Assembly: GCA_015548865.1 (NCBI GenBank)
Contig: JADMXW010000006.1
Span: forward strand, 1-64,000
Source: Serratia marcescens
Lineage (GTDB): Bacteria; Pseudomonadota; Gammaproteobacteria; Enterobacterales; Enterobacteriaceae
Direction of reading: 5' to 3'
Length of the DNA: 64,000 nucleotides
Part shown: positions 25,337 to 37,363 of the stretch, in pieces
Numbering within the stretch: position 1 is the first letter of the stretch
Layout: each line of letters begins with the position of its first letter
The notes under the pieces: model-generated
What the model saw: only the letters and a program-made list of their open reading frames with translations
What the model was told of the DNA's origin: nothing
Databases searched by the model: none
Made by a program: the position numbers and the translations under genes

Positions 25337-26719
25337 ATGGCGGTAGAGAGCGAGCTGGTTTTAAAACGGGGATTGAAGAATCGCCATATTCAGTTAATTG
25401 CGTTAGGTGGTGCGATAGGCACTGGGCTCTTTTTAGGGATATCTCAGACGATTCAGATGGCAGGGCCTTCTGTGCTGTTGGGGTACGGGGTTGCAGGTAT
25501 TATTGCTTTTCTGATTATGCGTCAGTTAGGTGAAATGGTCGTCGAGGAGCCGGTTGCGGGATCGTTCAGTCATTTCGCCTATAAGTATTGGGGTAGCTTT
25601 GCTGGTTTTCTCGCTGGATGGAACTATTGGGCGATGTTTATCCTGGTGGGGATGGCTGAGCTCACTGCCGTCGGGATCTATATTCAATATTGGTGGCCTG
25701 ATGTACCCACTTGGGTATCAGCGGCGGTATTTTTTGTCGTGATCAATGCTATTAATTTGGTGAACGTGAAGCTGTATGGCGAAACCGAGTTCTGGTTTGC
25801 CATCATTAAAGTGTTAGCGATCCTCGGCATGATTGGTTTTGGTGCCTGGTTACTGATAAGCGGGCAGGGTGGAGAGCAGGCTACGGTACGTAATCTGTGG
25901 CAGCACGGTGGTTTTTTCCCACTCGGCATCAATGGATTGGTGATGGCGATGGCAGTGATCATGTTCTCTTTTGGTGGGCTGGAGCTTGTCGGGATCACGG
26001 CGGCCGAGGCAGCCGACCCTAAACGTTCCATTCCGCAGGCGACCAATCAGGTGGTCTATCGTATTCTGATCTTTTATATTGGCTCGCTCGGTATCCTGCT
26101 ATCGCTTTATCCGTGGCAAAACGTGATTAGCGGTGGTAGCCCTTTTGTAATGATTTTCCATGCATTAGACAGTAATGCCATTGCTAACGTGCTGAATCTG
26201 GTGGTGTTAACCGCCGCATTATCGGTATACAACAGTGGGGTATACTGCAATAGCCGCATGCTGTTTGGCCTTGCTTCTCAAGGAAATGCACCGCGTTGGC
26301 TTTCTCGTGTCAACACGCGTGGTGTACCTGTACGTTCCATTGCACTTTCGGCGCTGGCAACCTCTATTGGCGTACTCATTAATTATATTATGCCGGGTAA
26401 GGCCTTTGAGTTATTGATGGCATTGGTGGTATCAACGTTGGTGATTAATTGGATCATGATCTGCGTGGCACATCTGCGTTTTCGTCAGGCGATGGACCAG
26501 CGCGGTGTGGTCACCCACTTCAAGGCTATTTTCTATCCTTATGGCAATTACTTGTGTTTGCTTTTCTTGGCCGCGATTCTGATCATCATGCTAATGACGC
26601 CCGATATCCGCGTCTCTGTATTGCTGATTCCTGTATGGGTGGCGTTTATCTGGTTTGGTTTCTGCCTGTCCCAACGACGTAAAGCGGCAGAAATGCTGGA
26701 ACTGGGTGCGAAAGAATAG
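25337..26719 (+). CDS. pheP: Phenylalanine-type amino acid permease
   Basis: This transporter of about 460 residues belongs to the amino acid permease family with twelve membrane segments. The start region LKRGLKNRHIQLIALGGAIG is shared by AroP and PheP; ISQTIQMAGPSVLLGYGVAG, YGETEFWFAIIKVLAI, NSGVYCNSRMLFGL and HFKAIFYPYGNYLC favour PheP. It imports phenylalanine, and perhaps other aromatic residues, with protons across the inner membrane. ATG 25337 is chosen because the product then has the usual short N-terminus; the frame is open upstream to a TTG at 25289. Confidence 0.88.
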   Translation: MAVESELVLKRGLKNRHIQLIALGGAIGTGLFLGISQTIQMAGPSVLLGYGVAGIIAFLIMRQLGEMVVEEPVAGSFSHFAYKYWGSFAGFLAGWNYWAMFILVGMAELTAVGIYIQYWWPDVPTWVSAAVFFVVINAINLVNVKLYGETEFWFAIIKVLAILGMIGFGAWLLISGQGGEQATVRNLWQHGGFFPLGINGLVMAMAVIMFSFGGLELVGITAAEAADPKRSIPQATNQVVYRILIFYIGSLGILLSLYPWQNVISGGSPFVMIFHALDSNAIANVLNLVVLTAALSVYNSGVYCNSRMLFGLASQGNAPRWLSRVNTRGVPVRSIALSALATSIGVLINYIMPGKAFELLMALVVSTLVINWIMICVAHLRFRQAMDQRGVVTHFKAIFYPYGNYLCLLFLAAILIIMLMTPDIRVSVLLIPVWVAFIWFGFCLSQRRKAAEMLELGAKE

Positions 26720-26804
26720 TGAGATAAAGCGATTTCTTGCTGATATCGCCGGTGGCGTTACGTTGGCACCGGCGACGAGATGTAGTGCTGTGTAGTTCTG
26801 TGTG

Positions 26805-27239
26805 TTATTCGACTTTTGCTACGTCGGTCTTGCCGGCTTTTGCATTAGCAATTGCCGCATTTGCCAACACGACAAAATCTTCGCTGGAATGAGTGGCACC
26901 GGTTACGCCATCAACATTTTCAGGATTTTGTTTTTCCACCAATCCTTGAGCGAGTTTGACCGTATACTCTTCTGGATTCGCTCCGGTTGCCGCTTTCATC
27001 TTTTTGTTGTATTCCACATCAGTGGTTTTCAGATGACCGTCCTTTTGGCTGTTGTAATCGAATTTTACTGCAGCAATTTTCCCGTCTTTGTAAGTGACTT
27101 CTACAAATGGTTTCCACCCTTTATCGTCGAAATTGACGGTTTCAGCACGGTATGTCCCGTCTTTGATAGCGCCATCGGCGGCATGAACCCCTACTGCGAA
27201 AAGGCTCGCTACAACAATGGGTATGAACTTCATTTTCAT
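26805..27239 (-). CDS. Secreted FMN-binding domain protein
   Basis: A 144-residue protein with a signal peptide (MKMKFIPIVVASLFAVGVHA, cut before ADG) and an FMN-binding domain of the NqrC/PplA type. The flavinylation motif Asp110-Gly-Val-Thr-Gly-Ala-Thr116 is intact, so ApbE could attach FMN covalently to Thr116. Such periplasmic proteins carry electrons, often for extracellular or anaerobic electron transfer. No reductase partner is nearby. The gene is transcribed away from thrS. Confidence 0.82.
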   Translation of the reverse strand: MKMKFIPIVVASLFAVGVHAADGAIKDGTYRAETVNFDDKGWKPFVEVTYKDGKIAAVKFDYNSQKDGHLKTTDVEYNKKMKAATGANPEEYTVKLAQGLVEKQNPENVDGVTGATHSSEDFVVLANAAIANAKAGKTDVAKVE

Positions 27240-27684
27240 GGTTTCATCCTCAAATTCTTATCAGTGTATTTGTGTGCAAATGAGTGAGGCAATCTGTCTA
27301 TTGGGGCCAAATTCGGGCACCAAGAGTGGATGAAGCGTACCGCTGACTTTAGTTAAATAAAGTGTTCGGCTTAACAAAATGACGTTATCACCATGATAAT
27401 TGTGTGGTGAATTGTGACGGGTAAGACAAATTGACACCGGTAAACACGATAATACCGCAATAACATAGGATAAGTGTTGCCGGATGTGGCTGGTTCAGCC
27501 GGGGTAATGGTGATAGCATAATGCCTGTCACTAATCCCACATTTTGTGGGATTTTGATTTTGTACCAAGTGTACCAATTTAACAACGGTTGGTTAGATGG
27601 TTACACAACGTTATGAAAATTAAATGAATTCATTTTCGTATGTGATCTTTCGTGTGGGTCACCACTGCGAATAAGGGAACTACA
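27240..27684. other. Divergent region with the thrS promoter and leader
   Basis: It contains the promoter of the FMN-binding gene on the left and the thrS promoter and operator on the right. Apart from the operator hairpin at 27642 and a potential stem GTGGGATTTTG near 27537, no gene is supported. Confidence 0.6.
27642..27662 (+). promoter_or_regulatory. thrS translational operator hairpin (tRNA anticodon mimic)
   Basis: GTGATC and GGGTCAC flank a loop containing CGT at 27651-27653, the anticodon of tRNA-Thr. In E. coli the same leader hairpin is bound by ThrRS, which blocks ribosome access to its own mRNA. The sequence GTGATCTTTCGTGTGGGTCA looks conserved as I recall it. Confidence 0.75.
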
Positions 27685-29613
27685 ATGCCTGTTATTACTC
27701 TTCCTGATGGAAGTCAGCGTCAATACGATCGTGCTGTTTCTCCTCTTGATGTTGCACTGGATATTGGTCCCGGTCTGGCGAAAGCCTGTATCGCCGGACG
27801 TGTTAATGGTGAACTGGTGGATGCCAGCGACCTGATCGAATCCGATGCCCAATTGGCAATTATCACCGCCAAGGACCAAGAGGGGTTGGAAATACTTCGC
27901 CACTCTTGTGCCCACTTGTTAGGACACGCCATCAAACAGTTGTGGCCGGATACCAAAATGGCAATCGGCCCTGTCATTGATAACGGCTTTTATTATGACG
28001 TTGACTTGGATCGTACGCTGACGCAGGAAGATATCGATCTGCTTGAAAAACGTATGCATGAACTGGCTGATAAAGATTACGACGTTATCAAGAAAAAAGT
28101 CAGTTGGCAGGAAGCGCGAGATACTTTCACTGCGCGTGGCGAGACCTATAAGGTTGCCATTCTGGATGAAAATATCAGCCGCGACGATCGTCCGGGGTTG
28201 TATCACCACGAAGAATACGTCGATATGTGTCGTGGCCCACACGTACCCAACATGCGTTTTTGCCATCATTTCAAATTGCAGAAAACGTCGGGCGCTTATT
28301 GGCGCGGCGATAGCAAAAACAAGATGTTGCAACGTATCTACGGCACAGCATGGGCAGATAAAAAACAGCTGGGTGCCTATTTACAGCGCTTAGAAGAAGC
28401 GGCCAAGCGCGATCACCGCAAGATTGGTAAACAGCTTGACCTGTATCATATGCAGGAAGAAGCACCAGGTATGGTGTTCTGGCACAACGACGGCTGGACG
28501 GTATTCCGTGAACTGGAGGCCTTTGTGCGCATGAAGCTCAAAGAATACCAGTATCAGGAAGTGAAAGGGCCCTTTATGATGGACCGCGTGCTGTGGGAAA
28601 AAACCGGGCACTGGGAAAACTATAAAGAAGCCATGTTCACGACATCTTCAGAGAACCGCGAATATTGCATCAAACCAATGAACTGTCCGGGTCATGTGCA
28701 GATCTTTAACCAAGGTCTGAAGTCCTACCGCGATTTACCGTTGCGCATGGCTGAGTTTGGCAGTTGTCATCGTAATGAGCCGTCGGGTTCTCTGCATGGG
28801 CTGATGCGCGTGCGTGGATTTACTCAGGATGACGCTCATATTTTCTGTACTGAAGAGCAAGTCCGTGCAGAGGTGAATAGCTGTATCAAGATGGTGTACG
28901 ATATGTACAGCACCTTCGGTTTTGAAAAAATCGTTGTTAAGCTTTCCACCCGTCCTGAAAAACGTATCGGTAGTGATGAACTGTGGGATCGCGCGGAGCA
29001 CGATTTGGCGGCTGCGCTGACGGAAAACGACATTCCGTTTGATTATCAGCCGGGTGAGGGGGCATTTTATGGCCCTAAAATTGAATTTACTTTGCACGAT
29101 TGTTTGGATCGCGCTTGGCAATGTGGTACGGTGCAGCTCGACTTTTCGCTGCCGGGCCGTTTAAGTGCCTCTTATGTTGGTGAAAACAACGAGCGCCAAG
29201 TGCCGGTGATGATTCACCGTGCTATTTTGGGATCGATGGAGCGGTTCATCGGTATTCTTACCGAGGAGTTCGCTGGATTCTTCCCAACCTGGTTGGCTCC
29301 CGTGCAGGCCGTGGTGATGAATATCACCGATGGGCAGTCTGAATATGTCAGTGAATTGACGCGAAAACTGCAAGATGCAGGTATTCGTGTAAAAGCGGAC
29401 TTGAGAAATGAGAAAATAGGCTTTAAAATCCGCGAGCACACTTTAAGACGTGTTCCCTATATGCTTGTTTGTGGTGATAAAGAGGTGGAAGCGGGCAAAG
29501 TGGCCGTTCGTACCCGTCGCGGCAAGGATTTGGGAAGCATCGACGTTAACGAAGTGATCAAGCAGCTGCAGCAAGAAATTCGCAGCCGTAGTCTTCATCA
29601 GTTGGAGGAATAA
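27685..29613 (+). CDS. thrS: Threonyl-tRNA synthetase
   Basis: This 642-residue class II synthetase charges tRNA-Thr. It has an N-terminal TGS domain (1-62), an editing domain (about 65-225, with the zinc-like [10 protein letters not shown] and CRGPH motifs), a catalytic core (about 240-535, including [30 protein letters not shown] and the motif 3 [11 protein letters not shown]), and a C-terminal anticodon-binding domain (about 540-640). ATG 27685 is preceded by AAGGGA. It leads the thrS-infC-rpmI-rplT cluster; its stop codon lies 3 nt before the infC start. Confidence 0.98.
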   Translation: MPVITLPDGSQRQYDRAVSPLDVALDIGPGLAKACIAGRVNGELVDASDLIESDAQLAIITAKDQEGLEILRHSCAHLLGHAIKQLWPDTKMAIGPVIDNGFYYDVDLDRTLTQEDIDLLEKRMHELADKDYDVIKKKVSWQEARDTFTARGETYKVAILDENISRDDRPGLYHHEEYVDMCRGPHVPNMRFCHHFKLQKTSGAYWRGDSKNKMLQRIYGTAWADKKQLGAYLQRLEEAAKRDHRKIGKQLDLYHMQEEAPGMVFWHNDGWTVFRELEAFVRMKLKEYQYQEVKGPFMMDRVLWEKTGHWENYKEAMFTTSSENREYCIKPMNCPGHVQIFNQGLKSYRDLPLRMAEFGSCHRNEPSGSLHGLMRVRGFTQDDAHIFCTEEQVRAEVNSCIKMVYDMYSTFGFEKIVVKLSTRPEKRIGSDELWDRAEHDLAAALTENDIPFDYQPGEGAFYGPKIEFTLHDCLDRAWQCGTVQLDFSLPGRLSASYVGENNERQVPVMIHRAILGSMERFIGILTEEFAGFFPTWLAPVQAVVMNITDGQSEYVSELTRKLQDAGIRVKADLRNEKIGFKIREHTLRRVPYMLVCGDKEVEAGKVAVRTRRGKDLGSIDVNEVIKQLQQEIRSRSLHQLEE

Positions 29614-30159
<546 letters not shown>

Positions 30160-30175
30160 GGCATTCAAGTAATAG

Positions 30176-30454
<279 letters not shown>

Positions 30455-30478
30455 GTAACCTTTTTGAATCAAGAATAA

Positions 30479-30853
<375 letters not shown>

Positions 30854-30861
30854 GCCAGTGG

Positions 30862-30889
30862 AAAGAGGGAGCGTAGCTCCCTCTTTTCG
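30862..30889 (+). terminator. Rho-independent terminator after rplT
   Basis: Stem AAAGAGGGAGC / GCTCCCTCTTT with loop GTA, then TTCGTTT. Confidence 0.92.
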
Positions 30890-31095
30890 TTTAAGGTGTC
30901 GTCAGTGCAGCCTCTGTGTCACATTGAGCGATATCTGTAAACGTAGTGATTGACTTTTCACTCGCCCCGATTTCCAATAAGACAGTGCTGTTTGTAGTAA
31001 CATTTTTACCGTAAACGTGTCCGCCGGTCATGGTATTGGCGATAAACATCGACACTGGTGACGCGCAAGCGTATTGACATTAAGGTAACGCAAGT

Positions 31096-31140
31096 ATGAC
31101 TACTGCTATTTTCCGTTTCTTTTTTTACTTTAGCACCTGA
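31096..31140 (+). CDS. pheM: Phenylalanyl-tRNA synthetase operon leader peptide
   Basis: The 14-residue peptide [14 protein letters not shown] contains five Phe codons in an eight-residue stretch. Ribosome stalling here when charged tRNA-Phe is scarce prevents the terminator at 31188 from forming. It is nearly identical to the E. coli PheM peptide as I remember it ([14 protein letters not shown]). Confidence 0.95.
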   Translation: [14 protein letters not shown]

Positions 31141-31162
31141 TCTCAGGGGGCTTTGCGCGTAA

Positions 31163-32254
<1,092 letters not shown>

Positions 32255-32269
32255 GGCGGGTACAGCATT

Positions 32270-34657
32270 ATGAAATTCAGTGAACATTGGCTGCGCGAGT
32301 GGGTTAACCCGGCTGTCAGCAGTGAGGAACTGTCAGAACAGATTACCATGGCTGGCCTGGAAGTGGATGACGTTGAGGCGGTTGCAGGGGCTTTTCATGG
32401 CGTGGTGGTCGGCGAAGTTGTCGAATGTGGTCAGCACCCAAATGCCGATAAGCTGCGCGTAACGAAAGTCAACGTAGGGGGCGAGCGTCTGCTGGATATC
32501 GTGTGTGGCGCACCTAATTGCCGCCAGGGGCTACGTGTTGCTGTCGCTACTATTGGTGCTGTATTGCCGGGCGATTTCAAAATCAAGGCGGCTAAGCTGC
32601 GTGGTGAACCCTCTGAAGGGATGTTGTGCTCGTTTTCAGAGTTAGGTATTTCTGAAGATCACAGCGGTATTATCGAACTTCCGCATGATGCACCGATCGG
32701 TACCGATATTCGTGAATATTTGGGACTGGATGATAACGCAATTGAAATTAGCGTGACGCCTAACCGAGCAGACTGCCTGAGTATCATTGGCGTGGCGCGT
32801 GATGTTGCTGTGTTGAACCAATTGCCTCTGACGGCACCGGAAATTACACCGGTCGCTGCAACTCTTACTGACACCTTCCCGATTCGTGTAGAGGCACCAG
32901 ACGCCTGCCCGCGCTACCTTGGGCGTGTGGTTAAGGGTATCGATGTGAAAGCGGCTACACCGCTGTGGATGCGTGAAAAGTTGCGACGCTGCGGTATCCG
33001 CTCTATTGATGCAGTGGTGGATGTGACTAACTACGTGTTGCTGGAACTGGGGCAGCCGATGCATGCCTTCGATCTGGATCGCCTGGACGGTGGCATTGTG
33101 GTCCGTTTGGCGCAAGAGGGTGAAACCCTGACGCTGCTGGATGGCAATGAGGCAACGTTGAATGCAGACACCTTGGTGATTGCTGATCAGAGCAAAGCGC
33201 TGGCAATGGGTGGGATTTTCGGTGGTGAACACTCAGGTGTTAACGGCGAAACCTGTAATGTACTGCTGGAGTGTGCCTATTTTAATCCGCTGGCCATTAC
33301 CGGGCGGGCTCGTCGTCACGGCTTGCACACGGATGCATCTCATCGTTACGAACGCGGTGTCGATCCGGCATTGCAGTACAAAGCCATGGAGCGTGCTACA
33401 CAGTTACTGCTCTCCATTTGCGGCGGTCAAGCGGGTCCCGTCGTTGATGTGACCAGCGAGGCTCACCTGCCTGTGCGCGCCACCATTACTTTGCGCAGAG
33501 AAAAACTGGATCGTTTGATCGGGCATGTTGTTTCGGACGATCAGGTGAACGATATCCTGACCCGCCTTGGTTGCAACGTTGTACGTACCGACACAGGTTG
33601 GACAGCGGTAGCGCCGAGTTGGCGTTTTGACATGGAGATCGAGGAAGATTTGGTGGAAGAGGTTGCCCGTGTTTACGGCTACAACAACATTCCCAATATT
33701 CCAACCCATGCACCGCTGACCATGACATCGCACCGTGAAGCCGATCTCTCGTTGAAACGCGTGAAGACCCTTCTGATTGATCGCGGCTTTCAGGAAGCGA
33801 TTACCTATAGTTTTGTCGATCCCAAAGTACAATCGTTGATTCATCCCGGTGAAGAGGCATTGATTCTACCGAGCCCGATTTCCACGGAAATGTCAGCAAT
33901 GCGCCTGTCGCTGTGGAGTGGCTTGTTAGGTGCCGTAGTGTATAACCAAAACCGCCAGCAGAGTCGCCTGCGCCTCTTTGAAAGCGGTTTAAGATTCGTT
34001 CCTGATAGTCAGGATAAACTCGGTATTCGTCAGGATCTTATGTTAGCTGGCGTGATTACCGGGAATCGCTATGATGAACATTGGGATCTGGCGCGTCAGA
34101 CGGTTGACTTCTATGATCTCAAAGGCGATTTGGAAGCTCTGCTGTCACTGACGGGTAAACTTTCGGAAATTGCGTTCAAAGCCGAATCACATCCGGCATT
34201 GCACCCAGGCCAGAGTGCAGCTATTTATCTTGCAGGGGAACCGGTTGGTTTCATTGGTGTTATCCATCCAGAGCTGGAACGTAAACTGGATCTGAATGGC
34301 CGTACTGTGGTGTTCGAATTGAGCTGGAACAAGGTTGCAGACCGCGTGGTTCCTGATGCGAGCGAAATTTCTCGCTACCCATCAAACCGTCGTGACATCG
34401 CGGTTGTGGTGTCAGAAAACGTGTCGGCAGGCGAAGTTTTATCAGAATGTAAGAAAGTTGGCGCAAATCAGTTAGTTGGCGTAAACTTGTTTGACGTGTA
34501 CCGAGGCAAGGGCGTGGAAGAAGGGTATAAGAGCCTGGCGATCAGTCTGGTATTGCAAGATACCTCTCGTACACTGGCAGAAGAGGAAATTGCCGCTACC
34601 GTATCACGATGTGTAGAGGCACTAAAACAGCGATTCCAAGCATCCTTGAGGGATTGA
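32270..34657 (+). CDS. pheT: Phenylalanyl-tRNA synthetase beta subunit
   Basis: The 795-residue subunit contains an EMAP-II-like tRNA-binding domain (about 40-150), the B3/B4 editing region (about 215-390, HRYERGVDP), B5 (about 400-475), a catalytic-like core (about 480-690), and the C-terminal FDX-ACB anticodon-binding domain (about 700-794, [14 protein letters not shown]). It follows pheS by 15 bp and is followed by ihfA after 4 bp, the usual pheMST-ihfA operon. Confidence 0.98.
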   Translation: MKFSEHWLREWVNPAVSSEELSEQITMAGLEVDDVEAVAGAFHGVVVGEVVECGQHPNADKLRVTKVNVGGERLLDIVCGAPNCRQGLRVAVATIGAVLPGDFKIKAAKLRGEPSEGMLCSFSELGISEDHSGIIELPHDAPIGTDIREYLGLDDNAIEISVTPNRADCLSIIGVARDVAVLNQLPLTAPEITPVAATLTDTFPIRVEAPDACPRYLGRVVKGIDVKAATPLWMREKLRRCGIRSIDAVVDVTNYVLLELGQPMHAFDLDRLDGGIVVRLAQEGETLTLLDGNEATLNADTLVIADQSKALAMGGIFGGEHSGVNGETCNVLLECAYFNPLAITGRARRHGLHTDASHRYERGVDPALQYKAMERATQLLLSICGGQAGPVVDVTSEAHLPVRATITLRREKLDRLIGHVVSDDQVNDILTRLGCNVVRTDTGWTAVAPSWRFDMEIEEDLVEEVARVYGYNNIPNIPTHAPLTMTSHREADLSLKRVKTLLIDRGFQEAITYSFVDPKVQSLIHPGEEALILPSPISTEMSAMRLSLWSGLLGAVVYNQNRQQSRLRLFESGLRFVPDSQDKLGIRQDLMLAGVITGNRYDEHWDLARQTVDFYDLKGDLEALLSLTGKLSEIAFKAESHPALHPGQSAAIYLAGEPVGFIGVIHPELERKLDLNGRTVVFELSWNKVADRVVPDASEISRYPSNRRDIAVVVSENVSAGEVLSECKKVGANQLVGVNLFDVYRGKGVEEGYKSLAISLVLQDTSRTLAEEEIAATVSRCVEALKQRFQASLRD

Positions 34658-34661
34658 ACCT

Positions 34662-34958
34662 ATGGCGCTTACTAAAGCTGAAATGTCAGAATACCTGTTT
34701 GAAAAGCTTGGGCTGAGTAAACGGGATGCCAAAGAACTCGTCGAACTTTTTTTTGAAGAGGTTCGCCGTGCTCTGGAAAATGGTGAGCAGGTAAAGTTAT
34801 CGGGATTTGGTAATTTCGATCTGCGCGATAAGAACCAACGGCCGGGACGTAACCCTAAAACGGGTGAAGATATTCCGATTACGGCGCGCCGGGTGGTTAC
34901 CTTCCGTCCAGGGCAAAAGCTTAAAAGCAGAGTAGAGAACGCCTCTCCCAAAGAGTAG
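34662..34958 (+). CDS. ihfA: Integration host factor alpha subunit
   Basis: This 98-residue HU/IHF-type protein begins [20 protein letters not shown]. It has the DNA-bending arm with [12 protein letters not shown], where the Pro intercalates. With IhfB it bends DNA in replication, recombination and transcription control. It is the last gene of pheMST-ihfA, with a strong terminator after it. Confidence 0.98.
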   Translation: MALTKAEMSEYLFEKLGLSKRDAKELVELFFEEVRRALENGEQVKLSGFGNFDLRDKNQRPGRNPKTGEDIPITARRVVTFRPGQKLKSRVENASPKE

Positions 34959-34976
34959 TTCTTACATGCGATTCAC

Positions 34977-35004
34977 AAAAAGGCCGCGTCAGCGGCCTTT
35001 TTTT
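34977..35004 (+). terminator. Terminator after ihfA, overlapping the ygbA 3' end
   Basis: Perfect stem AAAAAGGCCGC / GCGGCCTTTTT with loop GTCA and further T. The TCA in the loop (34989-34991) is the stop codon of the convergent ygbA, whose last codons (KKGR) are encoded by the right arm. Confidence 0.93.
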
Positions 35005-35393
35005 ACGTCCTGGATTGGGCGCGCATCCCGTGGTGGTGTTTCCTGCCGAGGCGTATGTGCGGGTACCGGACGATGGTCGTCAATCAAATGGCGTATCGCC
35101 AGGATAGGGTGATGCAACAACATTCTTGGCCCTGACCAACGCATGATGGCTCGAATCTCTTCACGTTTTGCCGGTTGGTAGCAGTGGATGGGACAGTGCT
35201 TGCAGGCGGGTTTCTCTTCACCAAACTGGCAGCGTTCAAGACGATTAGTGGCATAAGCCGCAAGTTGCCGATAACGTTGGTCATTTTCAATGTCCACAGG
35301 ATGGTGCTTTTCGTAGAGATCTATCATCAGTAGAACGGTATGGCGTTCTCGTTGACGATGTTTACCCATCGGTTTTCGTGCCATGGTTCGCAT
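34989..35393 (-). CDS. ygbA: Nitrous oxide-stimulated promoter family protein YgbA
   Basis: The 134-residue protein carries the family signature CKHCPIHCYQPAKREEIRAI followed by MRWSGPRMLLHHPILAIRHL, as in E. coli YgbA. A further cysteine (CQFGEEKPAC) fits a metal or Fe-S site. YgbA belongs to the NsrR regulon and is needed for growth under nitric oxide stress; its biochemical role is not settled. An NsrR operator lies 19-41 bp upstream. The start is either 35393 or the ATG three codons later. Confidence 0.85.
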   Translation of the reverse strand: MRTMARKPMGKHRQRERHTVLLMIDLYEKHHPVDIENDQRYRQLAAYATNRLERCQFGEEKPACKHCPIHCYQPAKREEIRAIMRWSGPRMLLHHPILAIRHLIDDHRPVPAHTPRQETPPRDARPIQDVKKGR

Positions 35394-35411
35394 TCCATCC
35401 GTTTATTTTTA

Positions 35412-35434
35412 TTGATGCATTTTAAATGCATTTT
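35412..35434 (-). promoter_or_regulatory. NsrR operator upstream of ygbA
   Basis: GATGCATTTTAAATGCATTT is a near-perfect palindrome matching the NsrR consensus (about AAGATGCATTTNAAATGCATCTT). Its position directly upstream of ygbA agrees with the known NsrR control of that gene. Confidence 0.85.
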
Positions 35435-35536
35435 CATGAATGGGAAACCGTCAAGTGTTAAAAAAGTAGGGAAAAAAGGCGTGGGCAGGAAAAGGCGAGG
35501 TGATCCCCCGCCGTGATATTACAAGAACTGATTGGA

Positions 35537-35560
35537 TATACCCGTCAGATTTAGGGTATA
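35537..35560. repeat. Collapsed copy of the interspersed repeat
   Basis: TATACCCGTCAGATTTAGGGTATA joins the two outer ends seen in the full copies (TATACCCGTCA from one end, ATTTAGGGTATA from the other) with nothing between. It lies 2 bp beyond the stop codon of the ABC exporter gene. Confidence 0.65.
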
Positions 35561-35562
35561 GA

Positions 35563-37281
35563 TTACGCTTGACCAAACTGGGCCTGATGCAGGCTGGCAT
35601 AACTGCCGCTGTTATCAAGTAAAGCTTGATGGCTGCCTTGCTCAATGATACGTCCATCATCCACCACGACAATACGATCGGCATTTTGAATAGTCGCCAG
35701 TCGGTGTGCGATCACGAGCGTAGTGCGACCGCTGGACAGCTCACTCAGCGATTGCTGAATAGCCTGCTCTGTTGCGGTATCGAGTGCTGAGGTTGCCTCA
35801 TCTAAAATCAGAATCGGTGGGTTTTTAAGGAAGATCCGCGCAATAGACAAACGCTGCTTTTGCCCGCCAGAGAATTTCACTCCTCGTTCGCCAACGATCG
35901 TATCCAATCCGTCTGGTAGTGTGGCGATGAGTTCATCCAGCTTAGCGCGTTGGGCTGCGTGCATCACTTCTTCGTCACTTGCCCCAAGCTTGCCGTAGGC
36001 GATATTTTCGCGAATGGTGCCGCCGAACAAGAAGACATCTTGTTGCACAATACCGATCTGATGCCGCAGCGATGCCTGTGTCATGCTACGGATATCAATA
36101 CCATCAATGGTGATGGCTCCTGCATTTAAATCATAAAAGCGTGGTAGCAGAGAACACAAGGTGGTTTTGCCCGCCCCAGAAGGACCTACGAAGGCCACTG
36201 TCTCTCCGGCATGGATTGACAGGGTAATATCATGTAGCGTTGGCCTGTCCGGCGTGTAGCCAAAGCTAACGTGGTCGAAGCAAATATCACCATGAAGGTG
36301 TGAGACAGTACGTGCGTCGGGGGCATCCTTGATTTCAGGCACGGTATCCAGCAATTGGGTAAAGCGCTTAAATCCTGCAATGCCTTTCGGATAGCTTTCC
36401 AGCACTGAAGTGATCTTGGCCACCGGACGAAAGAACACTTCAATCAGCAGCAGAAAACCGATAAAACCCCCATAGGACAACTCACCTTGGATGACGTACC
36501 AAATCCCCGCCAACATGATGATCAGTTGAATCAACCGTGTGCTTAGATAGCTCAGCGTCAGACTCGCGGTCATGATGCGGTAGGCCTGTAGCTTGATGGT
36601 ACGGTAGTTCTCGTTATCCTGTGCGAACAGCGCCTTTTCATGAGACTCATTGGCAAACGCCTTAACCACGCGAATACCGCCGATGCTCTCTTCAATGCGA
36701 GCATTAAAGTTACCAACCTGACCGAATAAACGCCGCCAGGTCTCTGTCATCTGCGCGCCGTAACGGCTGACCAAGTAGGTCATAAACGGTACGATAACTA
36801 CGGTAATCATTGCCAGAGGCAGATGTACGGTAGCCATCAGGATAAAGGCGCCGATAAAGGTCATGATCGCAAGAAAAAGATCTTCCGGGCCGTGGTGTGC
36901 AACTTCGCCAACCTCTTCAAGATCTTTGGTCACATGGGTGATGATATGTCCGGTTTTCATATTATCGAAATAGCGGAACGGCAAGTTTTGCAGGTGTTCG
37001 AAAGCCTGACGGCGCATATCGGTTTCGATACCAACACCGAGGGCGTGTCCCCAATAGTTGACGATTGCCATTAGCGCAGTATTGAGCAGGTAGACAAACA
37101 ACAATGCGACGGAAGCCAGTAAAATTAACGACCAATCCTGCGCAGGCAGCAGCTTGTCGATAAACGCTTTGATGGCCATGGGAAAGCCGAGCTCAAGTAA
37201 GCCGGCGATGATGGCGCAACCAAAATCAAGAACAAACAGCCCCTTGTAAGGGGCGTAGTAAGCAAAAAAACGCTTTAACAT
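35563..37281 (-). CDS. ABC-type exporter, fused membrane and ATPase domains
   Basis: This 572-residue half-transporter has six membrane helices (about 1-310) and an ATPase domain (about 335-570) with Walker A GPSGAGKTT, Q-loop IVQQDVFLFGG, signature FSGGQKQRLSIAR, Walker B ILILDEATSALD and the switch His in IAHRLAT. It would act as a homodimer in the inner membrane, like MsbA-type lipid or drug exporters. The substrate is unknown and no partner gene is adjacent. Confidence 0.88.
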   Translation of the reverse strand: MLKRFFAYYAPYKGLFVLDFGCAIIAGLLELGFPMAIKAFIDKLLPAQDWSLILLASVALLFVYLLNTALMAIVNYWGHALGVGIETDMRRQAFEHLQNLPFRYFDNMKTGHIITHVTKDLEEVGEVAHHGPEDLFLAIMTFIGAFILMATVHLPLAMITVVIVPFMTYLVSRYGAQMTETWRRLFGQVGNFNARIEESIGGIRVVKAFANESHEKALFAQDNENYRTIKLQAYRIMTASLTLSYLSTRLIQLIIMLAGIWYVIQGELSYGGFIGFLLLIEVFFRPVAKITSVLESYPKGIAGFKRFTQLLDTVPEIKDAPDARTVSHLHGDICFDHVSFGYTPDRPTLHDITLSIHAGETVAFVGPSGAGKTTLCSLLPRFYDLNAGAITIDGIDIRSMTQASLRHQIGIVQQDVFLFGGTIRENIAYGKLGASDEEVMHAAQRAKLDELIATLPDGLDTIVGERGVKFSGGQKQRLSIARIFLKNPPILILDEATSALDTATEQAIQQSLSELSSGRTTLVIAHRLATIQNADRIVVVDDGRIIEQGSHQALLDNSGSYASLHQAQFGQA

Positions 37282-37363
37282 ACAATACGATGAAATGAGT
37301 TAAATAAATGTGAAATGCACTATAACAGGTATTGCTGACTGTGGGGAGTCATACAAATCCATA

